The translations under genes and the position numbers were made by a program. DNA of 58,071 bases from CAYYMD01 sp964480425 (GTDB taxonomy: Bacteria; Planctomycetota; Phycisphaerae; SM23-33): contig CAYZPY010000002.1 of assembly GCA_964480425.1 (NCBI GenBank), positions 1 through 58,071 of the forward strand, written 5' to 3'. The notes beneath the pieces are model-generated. The model worked only from the letters and a program-made list of their open reading frames with translations, was not told the DNA's origin and searched no databases. Below, in pieces: positions 44,449-53,036 of this stretch; position 1 is the stretch's first letter; each line of letters opens with the position of its first letter.

Positions 44449-46671
44449 TTATTCCGACGGCAGCTGCACCTGTTCGGGGTAGGTGTAGAACCTTTCGTAA
44501 GTTTCCCGCAGGTATCCGCCGGCCACGGTCCGAACGCCGTTAAGCACGGCGCCGTTCACTCGCGCCCCAACCCTTACGAGCATGTTTCTGCTCCGCTGCA
44601 CCACACCGTAGGTGTTTTCCCCGGCGCGGACGACCATGATCACACCGTCGACCAGGGTGCTGAGGACCGCCGGGTCCGTCACGACCAGGCACGGGGCCGA
44701 GTCGAAGAACACGTGATCGTACTGGGCGGTCATCTCGCTGATGAGGTCGCGCATCTTCTCGGAGCCCAGCAATTCGGCCGAATTGTCCGGAAGGGCTCCG
44801 GCGTTAATTACACACAGATTCTCCTCCACCTCGTGAACAACGTCCGTCCAGGCGACCTGTCCGCTCAGCGCGGCGCTGAGACCTTCCTTCGGACATTCGG
44901 GGAAGATTTTGTGTATTCCGGGACGGTGGAAATTGGTGTCCACCACCAGCACCTTCCGTCCGCTTCTGGCCAGAGAGGCCGCCAGGTTCATCGCCACGGT
45001 TGTTCTTCCGTCGCCCGGAAGCGGACTGGTGATAACCATGCTTCGGCGCTGCTCGACCGGTCCGCTGAACACCAGAGAGGTGCGTATCTGCCTGAACGCC
45101 TCGACCACGGGAGAATGAGGATGAGTCATGAAAATCAGGCGGTGATCCTTAATCTCCTCGTCCAGGTCGTCCGTGTGCGGAACGATGCCCAGCAGGGGCA
45201 TATCGACCTTCCTTGCGATGTCAGAGGGGCTCTTGACGGAAGTGTCCATGAACTCCATGAGGAAGGTCAGCCCGAAACCGACAACCAGACTCAGCACGAA
45301 TCCTGCCGGCAGCATGATTTTCCACTGCGGATGCGAGCGCTCCCTGGGCGTGCGGGCGTTGTCATAAATCGAGACTCGCTGTGCCCTGCGGGCTATGGGC
45401 CTCAATTCCACCAGGCTGCTGTCTATGCGATCCAGGCGCTCCAGGATGCGCTCTTCCTGTTCCTGAAGCGTTTTTATGTTGTCAATCGCCGTTTCGAGGT
45501 CGCGGAACGTGGCCTGCTCTGCTTGCAGCCTGTTCTGAATCTCCAGCTGACTCTGCGTTATACCGGACAACTGCGAGGTGTACTGAGTGCGAAGGTTCTC
45601 AAGGGAGGTTTCAATCACCTCCTGTTTTCTTGTTTCTATTTCCGAACGGACCGCCTTGAGCCTGGCCTCGTTTTCCTGCCTGGCGCGATGTTCCGGACCG
45701 TATCCCATGGATATCAGGCGCTCCCGCTCGGTGACAAGATTTATCTCGGCGTTCCTGAGCGACCGCAGCGTGGGATCCCTTTCAATGGCGTTCGTTATTT
45801 CAGGCAACATGTCAAGGTTGCCCGCCTCGCGCAACCGCTCGACGCTTTCCTCGAAGGCCTGCAGCGAAGACTGTGCATTGGCCTTGGCGAGCTCCAACTC
45901 GGTCAGCTGGGTGGTTATGCTGCGCAGGCGCATGGTGATCGTATTGTGCCTCTCCTGGATGTTCGGAATGCTCTGACGATTTTTGATCTCCCGCATATCA
46001 TTACGGATTTTATCCAGCCTGTCATCGAGTTTATTCCGCTCTTGCTGAAGTTCGTTGATCCGCCCGATGATATCCTGCCTTACAATCAATTCCGTGCCGC
46101 TGACCACTTCGGCAGCCACGGCGTTGACGATCACCGGAAGGGCCTTCCTTTGGTCGTCCCTCTTGACCACCATCTGCAATGAGATTTTTATCAGCGGGCT
46201 TTCGCGAAGCGGGGTGACGGCCAACTCCTCTTTCAGCTCCGTCAGGGCGTCCCCTTTTGCACCGAATTTTTTGAACCAGTACGTATTTTGCACGTCCGGA
46301 TTCTCCAGAGCGGCCGAGAGAATGCTCTCGCTCTTTATCATCTGTGCGGCGCTCATTTTTATCATGTCCATGATGTCGGAGCCGTACGGTATCGGCGCCA
46401 CCATGGGACTCCTGGTGGGCGGCTGGACCTCCAGCAGGGCAGAAGCGCCGTATATCGGCGCAAGATGCAACCACGCGATGGTGCCGCCAACCGTAAGCAG
46501 CATGATAATCAGCAGCGAGAAAACCGGCGGTTTCCACCGCTTGCGGACGATCTTGAGTATATCCCTCGCCGAAATACCCGCGCCGGCGACCTCCGCGGCG
46601 CCCTGGGGGGGCGCTGCGTGGACCGGACGAGTAATCTGCGGCACCTGTTCGCGAGTCGGCACAACGCTCAT
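44449..46671 (-). CDS. Wzz/BY-kinase-type polysaccharide co-polymerase with altered ATP-binding motifs
   Basis: Inner-membrane protein of 740 residues controlling exopolysaccharide polymerisation. Wzz domain: first helix near 50-72 (PVFSLLIIMLLTVGGTIAWL), a long periplasmic coiled coil (about 190-430; for example RINELQQERNKLDDRLDKI), and second helix near 458 (IMLPAGFVLSLVVGFGLTFL). The cytoplasmic domain resembles bacterial tyrosine kinases, but the Walker A reads SPLPGDGRTTVA, with Arg556 in place of the invariant Lys. The A' motif is VLVVDTNFHRP with Asn where the second Asp is expected. Walker B is VFFDSAPCLVVTD. A tyrosine cluster lies at the C-terminus (YLRETYERFYTYPEQ). The ATG overlaps the TPR gene stop by 1 base (TGATG), indicating coupling. 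It may be a weak kinase or a pseudokinase. Confidence 0.9.
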   Translation of the reverse strand: MSVVPTREQVPQITRPVHAAPPQGAAEVAGAGISARDILKIVRKRWKPPVFSLLIIMLLTVGGTIAWLHLAPIYGASALLEVQPPTRSPMVAPIPYGSDIMDMIKMSAAQMIKSESILSAALENPDVQNTYWFKKFGAKGDALTELKEELAVTPLRESPLIKISLQMVVKRDDQRKALPVIVNAVAAEVVSGTELIVRQDIIGRINELQQERNKLDDRLDKIRNDMREIKNRQSIPNIQERHNTITMRLRSITTQLTELELAKANAQSSLQAFEESVERLREAGNLDMLPEITNAIERDPTLRSLRNAEINLVTERERLISMGYGPEHRARQENEARLKAVRSEIETRKQEVIETSLENLRTQYTSQLSGITQSQLEIQNRLQAEQATFRDLETAIDNIKTLQEQEERILERLDRIDSSLVELRPIARRAQRVSIYDNARTPRERSHPQWKIMLPAGFVLSLVVGFGLTFLMEFMDTSVKSPSDIARKVDMPLLGIVPHTDDLDEEIKDHRLIFMTHPHSPVVEAFRQIRTSLVFSGPVEQRRSMVITSPLPGDGRTTVAMNLAASLARSGRKVLVVDTNFHRPGIHKIFPECPKEGLSAALSGQVAWTDVVHEVEENLCVINAGALPDNSAELLGSEKMRDLISEMTAQYDHVFFDSAPCLVVTDPAVLSTLVDGVIMVVRAGENTYGVVQRSRNMLVRVGARVNGAVLNGVRTVAGGYLRETYERFYTYPEQVQLPSE

Positions 46672-49600
46672 CAACTGCTCCCTACCGTAGCGCCGAGACG
46701 CTTATTGACTCGCTTCATCGCCCCCTGAACGAGTTTCAGGAGCTTCTGGTTCTTGTCGCGACGAGCAAGTTCGTACGCCTGGCGATACAGTTTCATTGCC
46801 TGATTCAACCTGGTTGTCTTTTCGTATACCCAGCCCAAATGATATCGGTTCTCAGCCAGTGAATTATCGAGTCTAATCGAACGGGCGAGGTATTTCTCCG
46901 CCTGGTCATATTTCTCAAGCAGCGCCAGCGTCCATCCGTAGGTGTCAAGTACGTTGGCGCTGGCCGGTTCTATTATATACGCCTTTTGGGCATACTGAAG
47001 TGCTTTATTGGGGTTACTTAATTCATCGGCATACATGTAAGCGAGGTTGTTCAAGGCACGTACGTAATTCGGGCGTAACTTCAGAACGTCAAGGTAGGCG
47101 CTTTCGGCCTGGGAGTATTTCTCCTGCATTTGATACACAATAGCCAGCGAAAGGTACGCCTGGGCTTTCTGGTTATCGTCCCTGGACAGTTCCAGCGCCC
47201 TGCGGTACATCTCCAGCGCCTTGTCTATCTGCTGGTCCTCCTGGTAGAGCCGGCCTAGGAACAGGTTAGATGCCCAGTCGTTTCGCTGGGATGACCACTG
47301 GGCGAATCGTTGAATGGCCTGGGACAGGCCGTAGACCTCTTTTATGTTGTTAACGACGCTTCCCATAATTCCGGGCGGGCTGATTTCCACCGCGGCGGCG
47401 AAGTTGCTGTCCGCCCCGGCGGTATTGTTCTGTTTGGCCAGAACCACTCCGCGATACATCCTGGTGAAAACCTCGAATCCCTCGCGCTCCTGGTAACTGT
47501 CGCACAGTTCCAGCGCCCTGGACAGATTGTCGCCCCCCGCATCCGTCAGCGCCGAGAGATACAAGCTGAATATGTATCTGGAATCGGGACTCATTTCATA
47601 CGCCTTGGTCAGCGCCTCAATGCGCTGCTGGGGGCTTTCCCGCAGTTCCCACATTTTTTGTTCGGCCAGCAGGTAATTCACGTTGTCGGGGAAGTTTGTT
47701 TTCGCTTCGGAAATCATTGCCTCGGCCTGTCGCCATTCTTTCTGGTTTATATACAGGTCGATCAGGGCGTTCACCACGGGCGGGAATCGTTTGTTTTTGG
47801 AATAAATTTCCCGATACACCCGCAGGGCCTGGTCAGCACGACCCACTGCACGGTACGTTGCGGCAAGCTCCATCGCTATTTGGGCGGTGGGGCTGATTTC
47901 CCTCGCTTTTTCCAGGTCGTCCAGGGCCTTTTGCAGTTGTCCTCGCTGGCGATAAAGGACTGCCCTCCGCACGTACGCCGGCGGATAGTCCGGATGCTGG
48001 GTGATTATATCGGTGAGTATTTTATCGGCCTTATCGTAATTGTCCCTTTTTACCGACAGGATCGCCTCGAGTATCCTGGCCTGAACGTCGTCGGGACGCT
48101 CGCGGAGGATATTCTCCAGCTTGTTTTCGGCGAGACTGTAATTGCCCGCATCGATGTGCAAACCCACCAGTTGCCTTTGTGCGGACCGGTCATTGGGACG
48201 TAACCTTAAGTACTCTTCCATGTAATCGGCGGCGCGGGACCATTGTCTCCGCGACGCGAGGAAACTTATCATGGCGCTTAGTCCGCGCGTATCGCCGCCT
48301 CCGATTTCCACCGCTTTTTCAAGGGCTTTTTCGGCCTGTTCGGGCTGGGAATCGGTCAGCACCCTGCTCCACAACACGTACAATCCCACCAGCGAAGACG
48401 TATCGCCACTTTCCTTTGCGGCGGCGATAAGCCCCGTAATGATTTTTTCGGCGTCGGAAATCCGACCGTTGCGATGATAGAACCTGATCAGCGGTTGGTA
48501 ACCGACAACCGGTTTGGATATTTTACCGGCTACGAGTTTATACGTTTGTTCTGCCTGTTTGTCCTGGTTTGTCTGTTCGTAAAGACCAGCCAGTTGAAGC
48601 AGGTTCATGACGTCATCGGGGTCGCGCCGGCGAATCTGCCGGCGTTTGGCGATTATTTCCTCGACGCTGGCGGATTCGGCGGTGGTCAGGAATCGGTCTC
48701 TAACGTACCTGTGGTTTTTCCCGCCCGGCTGCCTGTAGGCGCGCCGAATCCACTCGGTATGCTCGGACCATTTGCCCTGCAGTTCGGTGACCTTGGCCAT
48801 GCCTATAAGCGCGGGCAAATAACCCGGGGCGTCCTCGGCGACGCTCTCAAAGACTTTCTGGGCCTCTTCAATCTGCCTGGTCTCCAGATAGCAGTTGCCC
48901 AGCAGGGCGCTTGCGTTCTTCATCGAGGGACGGATTTCCAGCGCGTCTTTGAGAATATCTATCGCCTTTTCGTATTCTCCACGCGAGGCGGCGAGCTCCG
49001 CCTTGAACAATTTGCCGTTCAATCCGTCGAGATTGGTTTTCATCGCCTTGTCGCGATATTTTTCGGCGAGCGTCCAGTCTTTTTGCCGCAGGGCGTACTG
49101 GAACATGCGCCGTATAACGCCGTCGGAATCGGGATTTATTTCTTCGGCGGCGCGGATATACTTGAGATAATCCTCCGTTTTGCCCATTGTCGCGGAGATA
49201 TCGGCCTTTTTGAGATTCCTGGCAACAGGGTCTTCTATCTTCTCGGCACGGGCCATCATCAGGTCCAGTCGCTTCTTCGGGTCCGCCTGTCCGAGCTGCT
49301 CGTCCAGAATTTGCAGGACGCGGTTGTCGGGATTCCGGGCAAGGGCCTCTTGTATAACTGACTTCGCCTCCTGCGACTGCCCGGCTGCGATGTGGCTCTC
49401 GATAAGGCGCACGACCACCGCCAGATTATCGGGTTTCCGGGCGTACATGTTCTGAAGAAGTTTGAGACTCTCCTGTTGACGCCCGTCTTCCCATATCGTC
49501 GAGGCATAACGAATCAGCATCTCCGTGGTGACCTGGTTGAGCTCCAGACCCATCGGCAAAGTGGTCATATTCTGCCTGATAACAGACAGGGCCAACTTGA

Positions 49601-51116
49601 GATTCTTCGCCTCGGGATTGTCGGGATCCGAATCCAGCGCCCTTCGAATATCCTCAGCCGCCTTGTCGTATTGGTGAAGAGATCCTATCTCGATCTTGGC
49701 CCTGAGCAACAGCAGGGCGGGGTTCCGCTCGTTTCCGGGAATCGCCAACAGGCGGTTCAGCAATTGTATCGCCTTTCCGGGCAGTTTCATGCGAAGGTAG
49801 ATTTGATAGAGCATGTTCACCGTGTGCGGCTCGATACCCTGGTAATTCTCCTGGGTTTTTTCCAGCAGCTTCAACGCCTTGTCGTAGTCGCCCTGTATGA
49901 AAGCTATTCGTCCCCCGATTTGATCCGCATATACGCTTTCGGCATTATTCTTTTCTATCTGCTCTTTGTAAGTGCGCGCCTCCGAGATGAGCTCGTCGCG
50001 CTGCGGGCCTTCATCCGGCAATTGACTGAGCAGAACATTGGCCAGTTCGTATTTCAATCGCACGCTACCGTTGCCCAGGGCCCTTCTTTGAAGTTCGTTA
50101 ATTTCCTCCCCGGAAGACAGCCGCTTTTGGACGACCTCTATACCTTCCCGATACGCGGCTTCTGCCTGTTCCAGCAGTTTCTGCTTTTCGTAAATCTTGC
50201 CGAGATTCAAATATATCGCAAATTCGCCGGGCTCTATTTCCCTGGCGGTCTCCAGCGCCTTGACCGCCTTGTCGTAGTCCAGATGACCTCTGCTCTGGTA
50301 AAACTTCGCCAGTGCGATGTGTCCCTCGGCCTGTCCGGGCGCGCCCTCTATCGCCTGGTTAATGTGTTCAAGCGCCTTGTCGTCCCGGTTCTGACCCAGG
50401 AGGAACTCGGCGTAATTCACGTGCAGAGTCGGGTCCGACGGATTCTTCTCAACGGCCTGGAGGTAAATTTCCTCCGCCTGGTCGATTTTTCCGATTCTCT
50501 GGAGGAATTTTGCATAGTTCAGCCAGTACCTCATCTCGTCGGGTTTAAGTTGCGTGGCTTTTCGGAGATGATTCTCGGCCCTTTGTGCGTAATCACCCCC
50601 CATCGCGTAGGCGAGTCTGGACAGCACCACTCCGCAGCGGAAGTGGATCTGGTGATCGTCGGGATTCGATTCCAGCAGTTTTTCGGCCTTCTCGGTGAAA
50701 TCCTCGTAATTGCGGTTCTCTTGCCAGTAGATCTCGCACAGAAACCTTCGGGCCTGTTCATATTCGGGATCCGTTCTCAACGCATTGCGAAGCCGTCCAA
50801 TTGCGCCGCCAACGTTCTCCATGCGTTCGGTCTTTGAAAGCCGGACGTTCGGGTCGTTTACCCGCGTCCATAAAATTTCGGCAATCTTATAGTCGTACTG
50901 GGGGGAGGGCTTGTCTTTATTGGCCGAGTTATATAAACGAAGCGCCTTTTCGTAATCACCCGCTTTGTACGCCTCCTCGCCCTTATTGGCTTTCAGTGTC
51001 GGGTCCTGCTCCAGATTCAGAATGATGACAGCCGACACTCCGCCTGCCAGCAGCACACCGGCTATTATTAGTAAGACAATTATCCTCTTATTCAGTTTTC
51101 TTTTTCGTCTGGCCAT
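46671..51116 (-). CDS. Giant membrane-anchored TPR protein of the exosortase locus (1481 residues)
   Basis: One N-terminal helix (KRIIVLLIIAGVLLAGGVSA, about 10-30) after a basic start MARRKRKLNK anchors the protein; the rest is an almost unbroken array of tetratricopeptide repeats, perhaps 35-40 units, for example KGEEAYKAGDYEKALRLYNS, LNYAKFLQRIGKIDQAEEIY and, near the end, LNNLAYMYADELSNPNKALQ. In other bacteria exosortase loci often encode a large TPR protein (PrsT in the XrtA type); this one is longer than usual for that family. Its role is thought to be scaffolding of polysaccharide or sorting machinery. It lies 33 bases downstream of the EpsI-like gene and its stop overlaps the BY-kinase ATG, so it is a core member of the operon. 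Confidence 0.88.
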   Translation of the reverse strand: MARRKRKLNKRIIVLLIIAGVLLAGGVSAVIILNLEQDPTLKANKGEEAYKAGDYEKALRLYNSANKDKPSPQYDYKIAEILWTRVNDPNVRLSKTERMENVGGAIGRLRNALRTDPEYEQARRFLCEIYWQENRNYEDFTEKAEKLLESNPDDHQIHFRCGVVLSRLAYAMGGDYAQRAENHLRKATQLKPDEMRYWLNYAKFLQRIGKIDQAEEIYLQAVEKNPSDPTLHVNYAEFLLGQNRDDKALEHINQAIEGAPGQAEGHIALAKFYQSRGHLDYDKAVKALETAREIEPGEFAIYLNLGKIYEKQKLLEQAEAAYREGIEVVQKRLSSGEEINELQRRALGNGSVRLKYELANVLLSQLPDEGPQRDELISEARTYKEQIEKNNAESVYADQIGGRIAFIQGDYDKALKLLEKTQENYQGIEPHTVNMLYQIYLRMKLPGKAIQLLNRLLAIPGNERNPALLLLRAKIEIGSLHQYDKAAEDIRRALDSDPDNPEAKNLKLALSVIRQNMTTLPMGLELNQVTTEMLIRYASTIWEDGRQQESLKLLQNMYARKPDNLAVVVRLIESHIAAGQSQEAKSVIQEALARNPDNRVLQILDEQLGQADPKKRLDLMMARAEKIEDPVARNLKKADISATMGKTEDYLKYIRAAEEINPDSDGVIRRMFQYALRQKDWTLAEKYRDKAMKTNLDGLNGKLFKAELAASRGEYEKAIDILKDALEIRPSMKNASALLGNCYLETRQIEEAQKVFESVAEDAPGYLPALIGMAKVTELQGKWSEHTEWIRRAYRQPGGKNHRYVRDRFLTTAESASVEEIIAKRRQIRRRDPDDVMNLLQLAGLYEQTNQDKQAEQTYKLVAGKISKPVVGYQPLIRFYHRNGRISDAEKIITGLIAAAKESGDTSSLVGLYVLWSRVLTDSQPEQAEKALEKAVEIGGGDTRGLSAMISFLASRRQWSRAADYMEEYLRLRPNDRSAQRQLVGLHIDAGNYSLAENKLENILRERPDDVQARILEAILSVKRDNYDKADKILTDIITQHPDYPPAYVRRAVLYRQRGQLQKALDDLEKAREISPTAQIAMELAATYRAVGRADQALRVYREIYSKNKRFPPVVNALIDLYINQKEWRQAEAMISEAKTNFPDNVNYLLAEQKMWELRESPQQRIEALTKAYEMSPDSRYIFSLYLSALTDAGGDNLSRALELCDSYQEREGFEVFTRMYRGVVLAKQNNTAGADSNFAAAVEISPPGIMGSVVNNIKEVYGLSQAIQRFAQWSSQRNDWASNLFLGRLYQEDQQIDKALEMYRRALELSRDDNQKAQAYLSLAIVYQMQEKYSQAESAYLDVLKLRPNYVRALNNLAYMYADELSNPNKALQYAQKAYIIEPASANVLDTYGWTLALLEKYDQAEKYLARSIRLDNSLAENRYHLGWVYEKTTRLNQAMKLYRQAYELARRDKNQKLLKLVQGAMKRVNKRLGATVGSS

Positions 51117-51149
51117 TTTTATCCTGTTTTATCGTTGATTGCTTATTCC

Positions 51150-52019
51150 TTACTTTTCACCTTTTGTTCGGAACGCATGAAACTGCGACGGCGTGCGAAG
51201 TGTCTTGAGTATATCGGGCATGGCGACTTTTATAAGTTCCTGTACGTGCTCGTCGCTGCGGTCCATGTCCTCAATATATCCCTGAGGAGTAAATTGTATT
51301 TTAGCAAAATAACAGTAATCCACCCAGGGTTTGGCCAATTCCCAGCGAACCTTCTCCCAGGACCACTCGGGTCGCCCGTTCAGCGAAAAGGCGTAATACT
51401 GAATCCTTCGCTTTCCGCCGCCGGAGGTCTCTACCTGCCTGAATTCCACGCCCTGGAAATGTATCCCGTTTTCATTGTCCCACGGGGAGGGAACATCGGT
51501 TAAGACGCATTTTATATTCCGCTCGTCGATTATCTCGTTTCCGGCCTCCCGAAGGCATCTCTCCGGAACGTGAGGGGCAAGATCCTGCCGTCCTGTATAA
51601 TAATAAATCTCCACGAGCCAGTAACGATACGGACTCATGCCGCCCTCCAGGCGAGTATCCTCGTAAATCCTGTTGAGGTACCAGTTGCTGCGGCGTCTCT
51701 CGCGCCGGCTTTTGTCTATCCAGTCGCCCATACCGAGCGAATCGATCTCATCTTCTTTGAAAATCCTTTCTTTCACCTTCACGAAAGGACCGAACTCATC
51801 CGGAAGCGACAGCAAGCGGAAATCCTCATTAACACGGATGCCTTCAGGCCAGGGCACCGGTTTTTTCTCCACCCACCCGAAGCCGTACATACCCCCGGCC
51901 GTTATAAACAGCACGACCAGCGCAATAATGAAATGGCGGTTTTTGGATAAAATCCTCACCACCGATTTTCGCCAGTCAGCCCGGGGCGCATCGTCAATGT
52001 TTTTCGGCTTGGCGCTCAT
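51150..52019 (-). CDS. Exosortase-associated EpsI/DUF3485-like protein
   Basis: 289 residues from the ATG at 52019, which overlaps the exosortase stop in ATGA; a longer frame extending to 52352 is only a shadow inside the exosortase gene. One membrane helix lies near the N-terminus (HFIIALVVLFITAGGMYGFG), followed by an extracytoplasmic domain with basic RRERRRSNWYLNRIYEDTR, then YRYWLVEIYYYTGRQDLAPHV and PERCLREAGNEI. The Tyr-rich strand followed by a conserved cysteine (PERCL, compare H.P..CL in EpsI) resembles the EpsI domain that is often fused to, or encoded beside, exosortases. Function is not established in the family. The assignment rests on position plus this motif and is moderately confident. 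Confidence 0.75.
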   Translation of the reverse strand: MSAKPKNIDDAPRADWRKSVVRILSKNRHFIIALVVLFITAGGMYGFGWVEKKPVPWPEGIRVNEDFRLLSLPDEFGPFVKVKERIFKEDEIDSLGMGDWIDKSRRERRRSNWYLNRIYEDTRLEGGMSPYRYWLVEIYYYTGRQDLAPHVPERCLREAGNEIIDERNIKCVLTDVPSPWDNENGIHFQGVEFRQVETSGGGKRRIQYYAFSLNGRPEWSWEKVRWELAKPWVDYCYFAKIQFTPQGYIEDMDRSDEHVQELIKVAMPDILKTLRTPSQFHAFRTKGEK

Positions 52020-53011
52020 GCTCCAACTTCCTCCGCGCGGCGGTAATCGTCCTGGTTTTCTTCGTCTTCGGGAGTGAAGCCCTCCAGCAGCCACCCGATA
52101 AGCCACAATATCCCGAACGCCGGTATAAGCATCAGCAGACCGGTTATGTCGTGCATGAAACCATGTCCCAGTTCGGGCTGGTCGACGGCGTACACGATGC
52201 CGGTAATGGTGACTCTCAGAACATTGCACGCAATGGCGATTGGCACCGAAAGAACCACCATTACCACGCGGTGCCACAGCGGCCTGTCTTCCAGGTATGC
52301 TGTCGCCACCGCCAGGGCGGGAAACGCCATGAGCATTTTCATTCCGGCGCACGCCTCGGCCACAACAAGGTCATACTGCTGTCCCGTCACGCTGGTTATG
52401 TCCAGGTTGCTGGCCACATTTATCACCTCGACACCAAACAACCTGAGCAGCACCGAAGAGCCCGACGCCGCCAGACGCTGAAGCGGAATCGCCATACGCG
52501 TATAGTAAATGGAGGGTATCGGAAAGGCGAAAACTATGAAGAATATCGGCAGCCACGTCAGTCTGGCGATCTTGGGTCCGGTCAGGTACAGCACCAGCCC
52601 GAAAATCAATATCAACATGCTAAGCTGAGCCGAGAGAGGGTTTTTTATCCAGTAGGCGCAAACCTGCAGCGCGCCGCCAAGAAGCAGAACCGCAAGCCCC
52701 CACAGGCAGACTCTCCGGGTGGCGGAAATGATCTCATCACGACGGACGAACAGCAGGTACAGACTGAAAAAAGGAATCAGCGGACCGTGCGTCCAGTTGG
52801 AACCGGCCTTGAACCACCCCCTTATCAGCAGCGGGAACTGCTGGTAATTCATCGCCACCACAATCAGCGCCAGCACCGCGAACTTACCCAGCGCAAAGAG
52901 GTCAAACCGAACCTCCGGGGTGGTCTTGTCCGCCGACGAGATCATATCAACAAGGGAACCGCCTGAGCGGCCTTCCTCCTTAGGCCGGATTTGATCGAAA
53001 GAATCTGTCAT
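52016..53011 (-). CDS. Exosortase (PEP-CTERM sorting transpeptidase)
   Basis: Polytopic cysteine transpeptidase that is thought to cleave PEP-CTERM proteins at the membrane. The 331 residues have about eight helices and the three family catalytic residues: Cys221 in VAEACAGMKML, Arg266 in ACNVLRVTITGIV and His287 in HGFMHDITGLLM. The N-terminal 35 residues are polar and outside the helices. The C-terminus is acidic (TPEDEENQDDYRR). The exact exosortase subtype cannot be assigned by eye; planctomycete types are the closest guess. It is 25 bases downstream of the Wza-like gene and overlaps the EpsI-like gene by 4 bases. Likely substrates in the window are the PEP-CTERM proteins at 37442-39604, 40965-42146 and the partial one at 57983-58071. 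Confidence 0.95.
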   Translation of the reverse strand: MTDSFDQIRPKEEGRSGGSLVDMISSADKTTPEVRFDLFALGKFAVLALIVVAMNYQQFPLLIRGWFKAGSNWTHGPLIPFFSLYLLFVRRDEIISATRRVCLWGLAVLLLGGALQVCAYWIKNPLSAQLSMLILIFGLVLYLTGPKIARLTWLPIFFIVFAFPIPSIYYTRMAIPLQRLAASGSSVLLRLFGVEVINVASNLDITSVTGQQYDLVVAEACAGMKMLMAFPALAVATAYLEDRPLWHRVVMVVLSVPIAIACNVLRVTITGIVYAVDQPELGHGFMHDITGLLMLIPAFGILWLIGWLLEGFTPEDEENQDDYRRAEEVGA

Positions 53012-53036
53012 ATAAAATTATAGAACCCGCCGCAAC

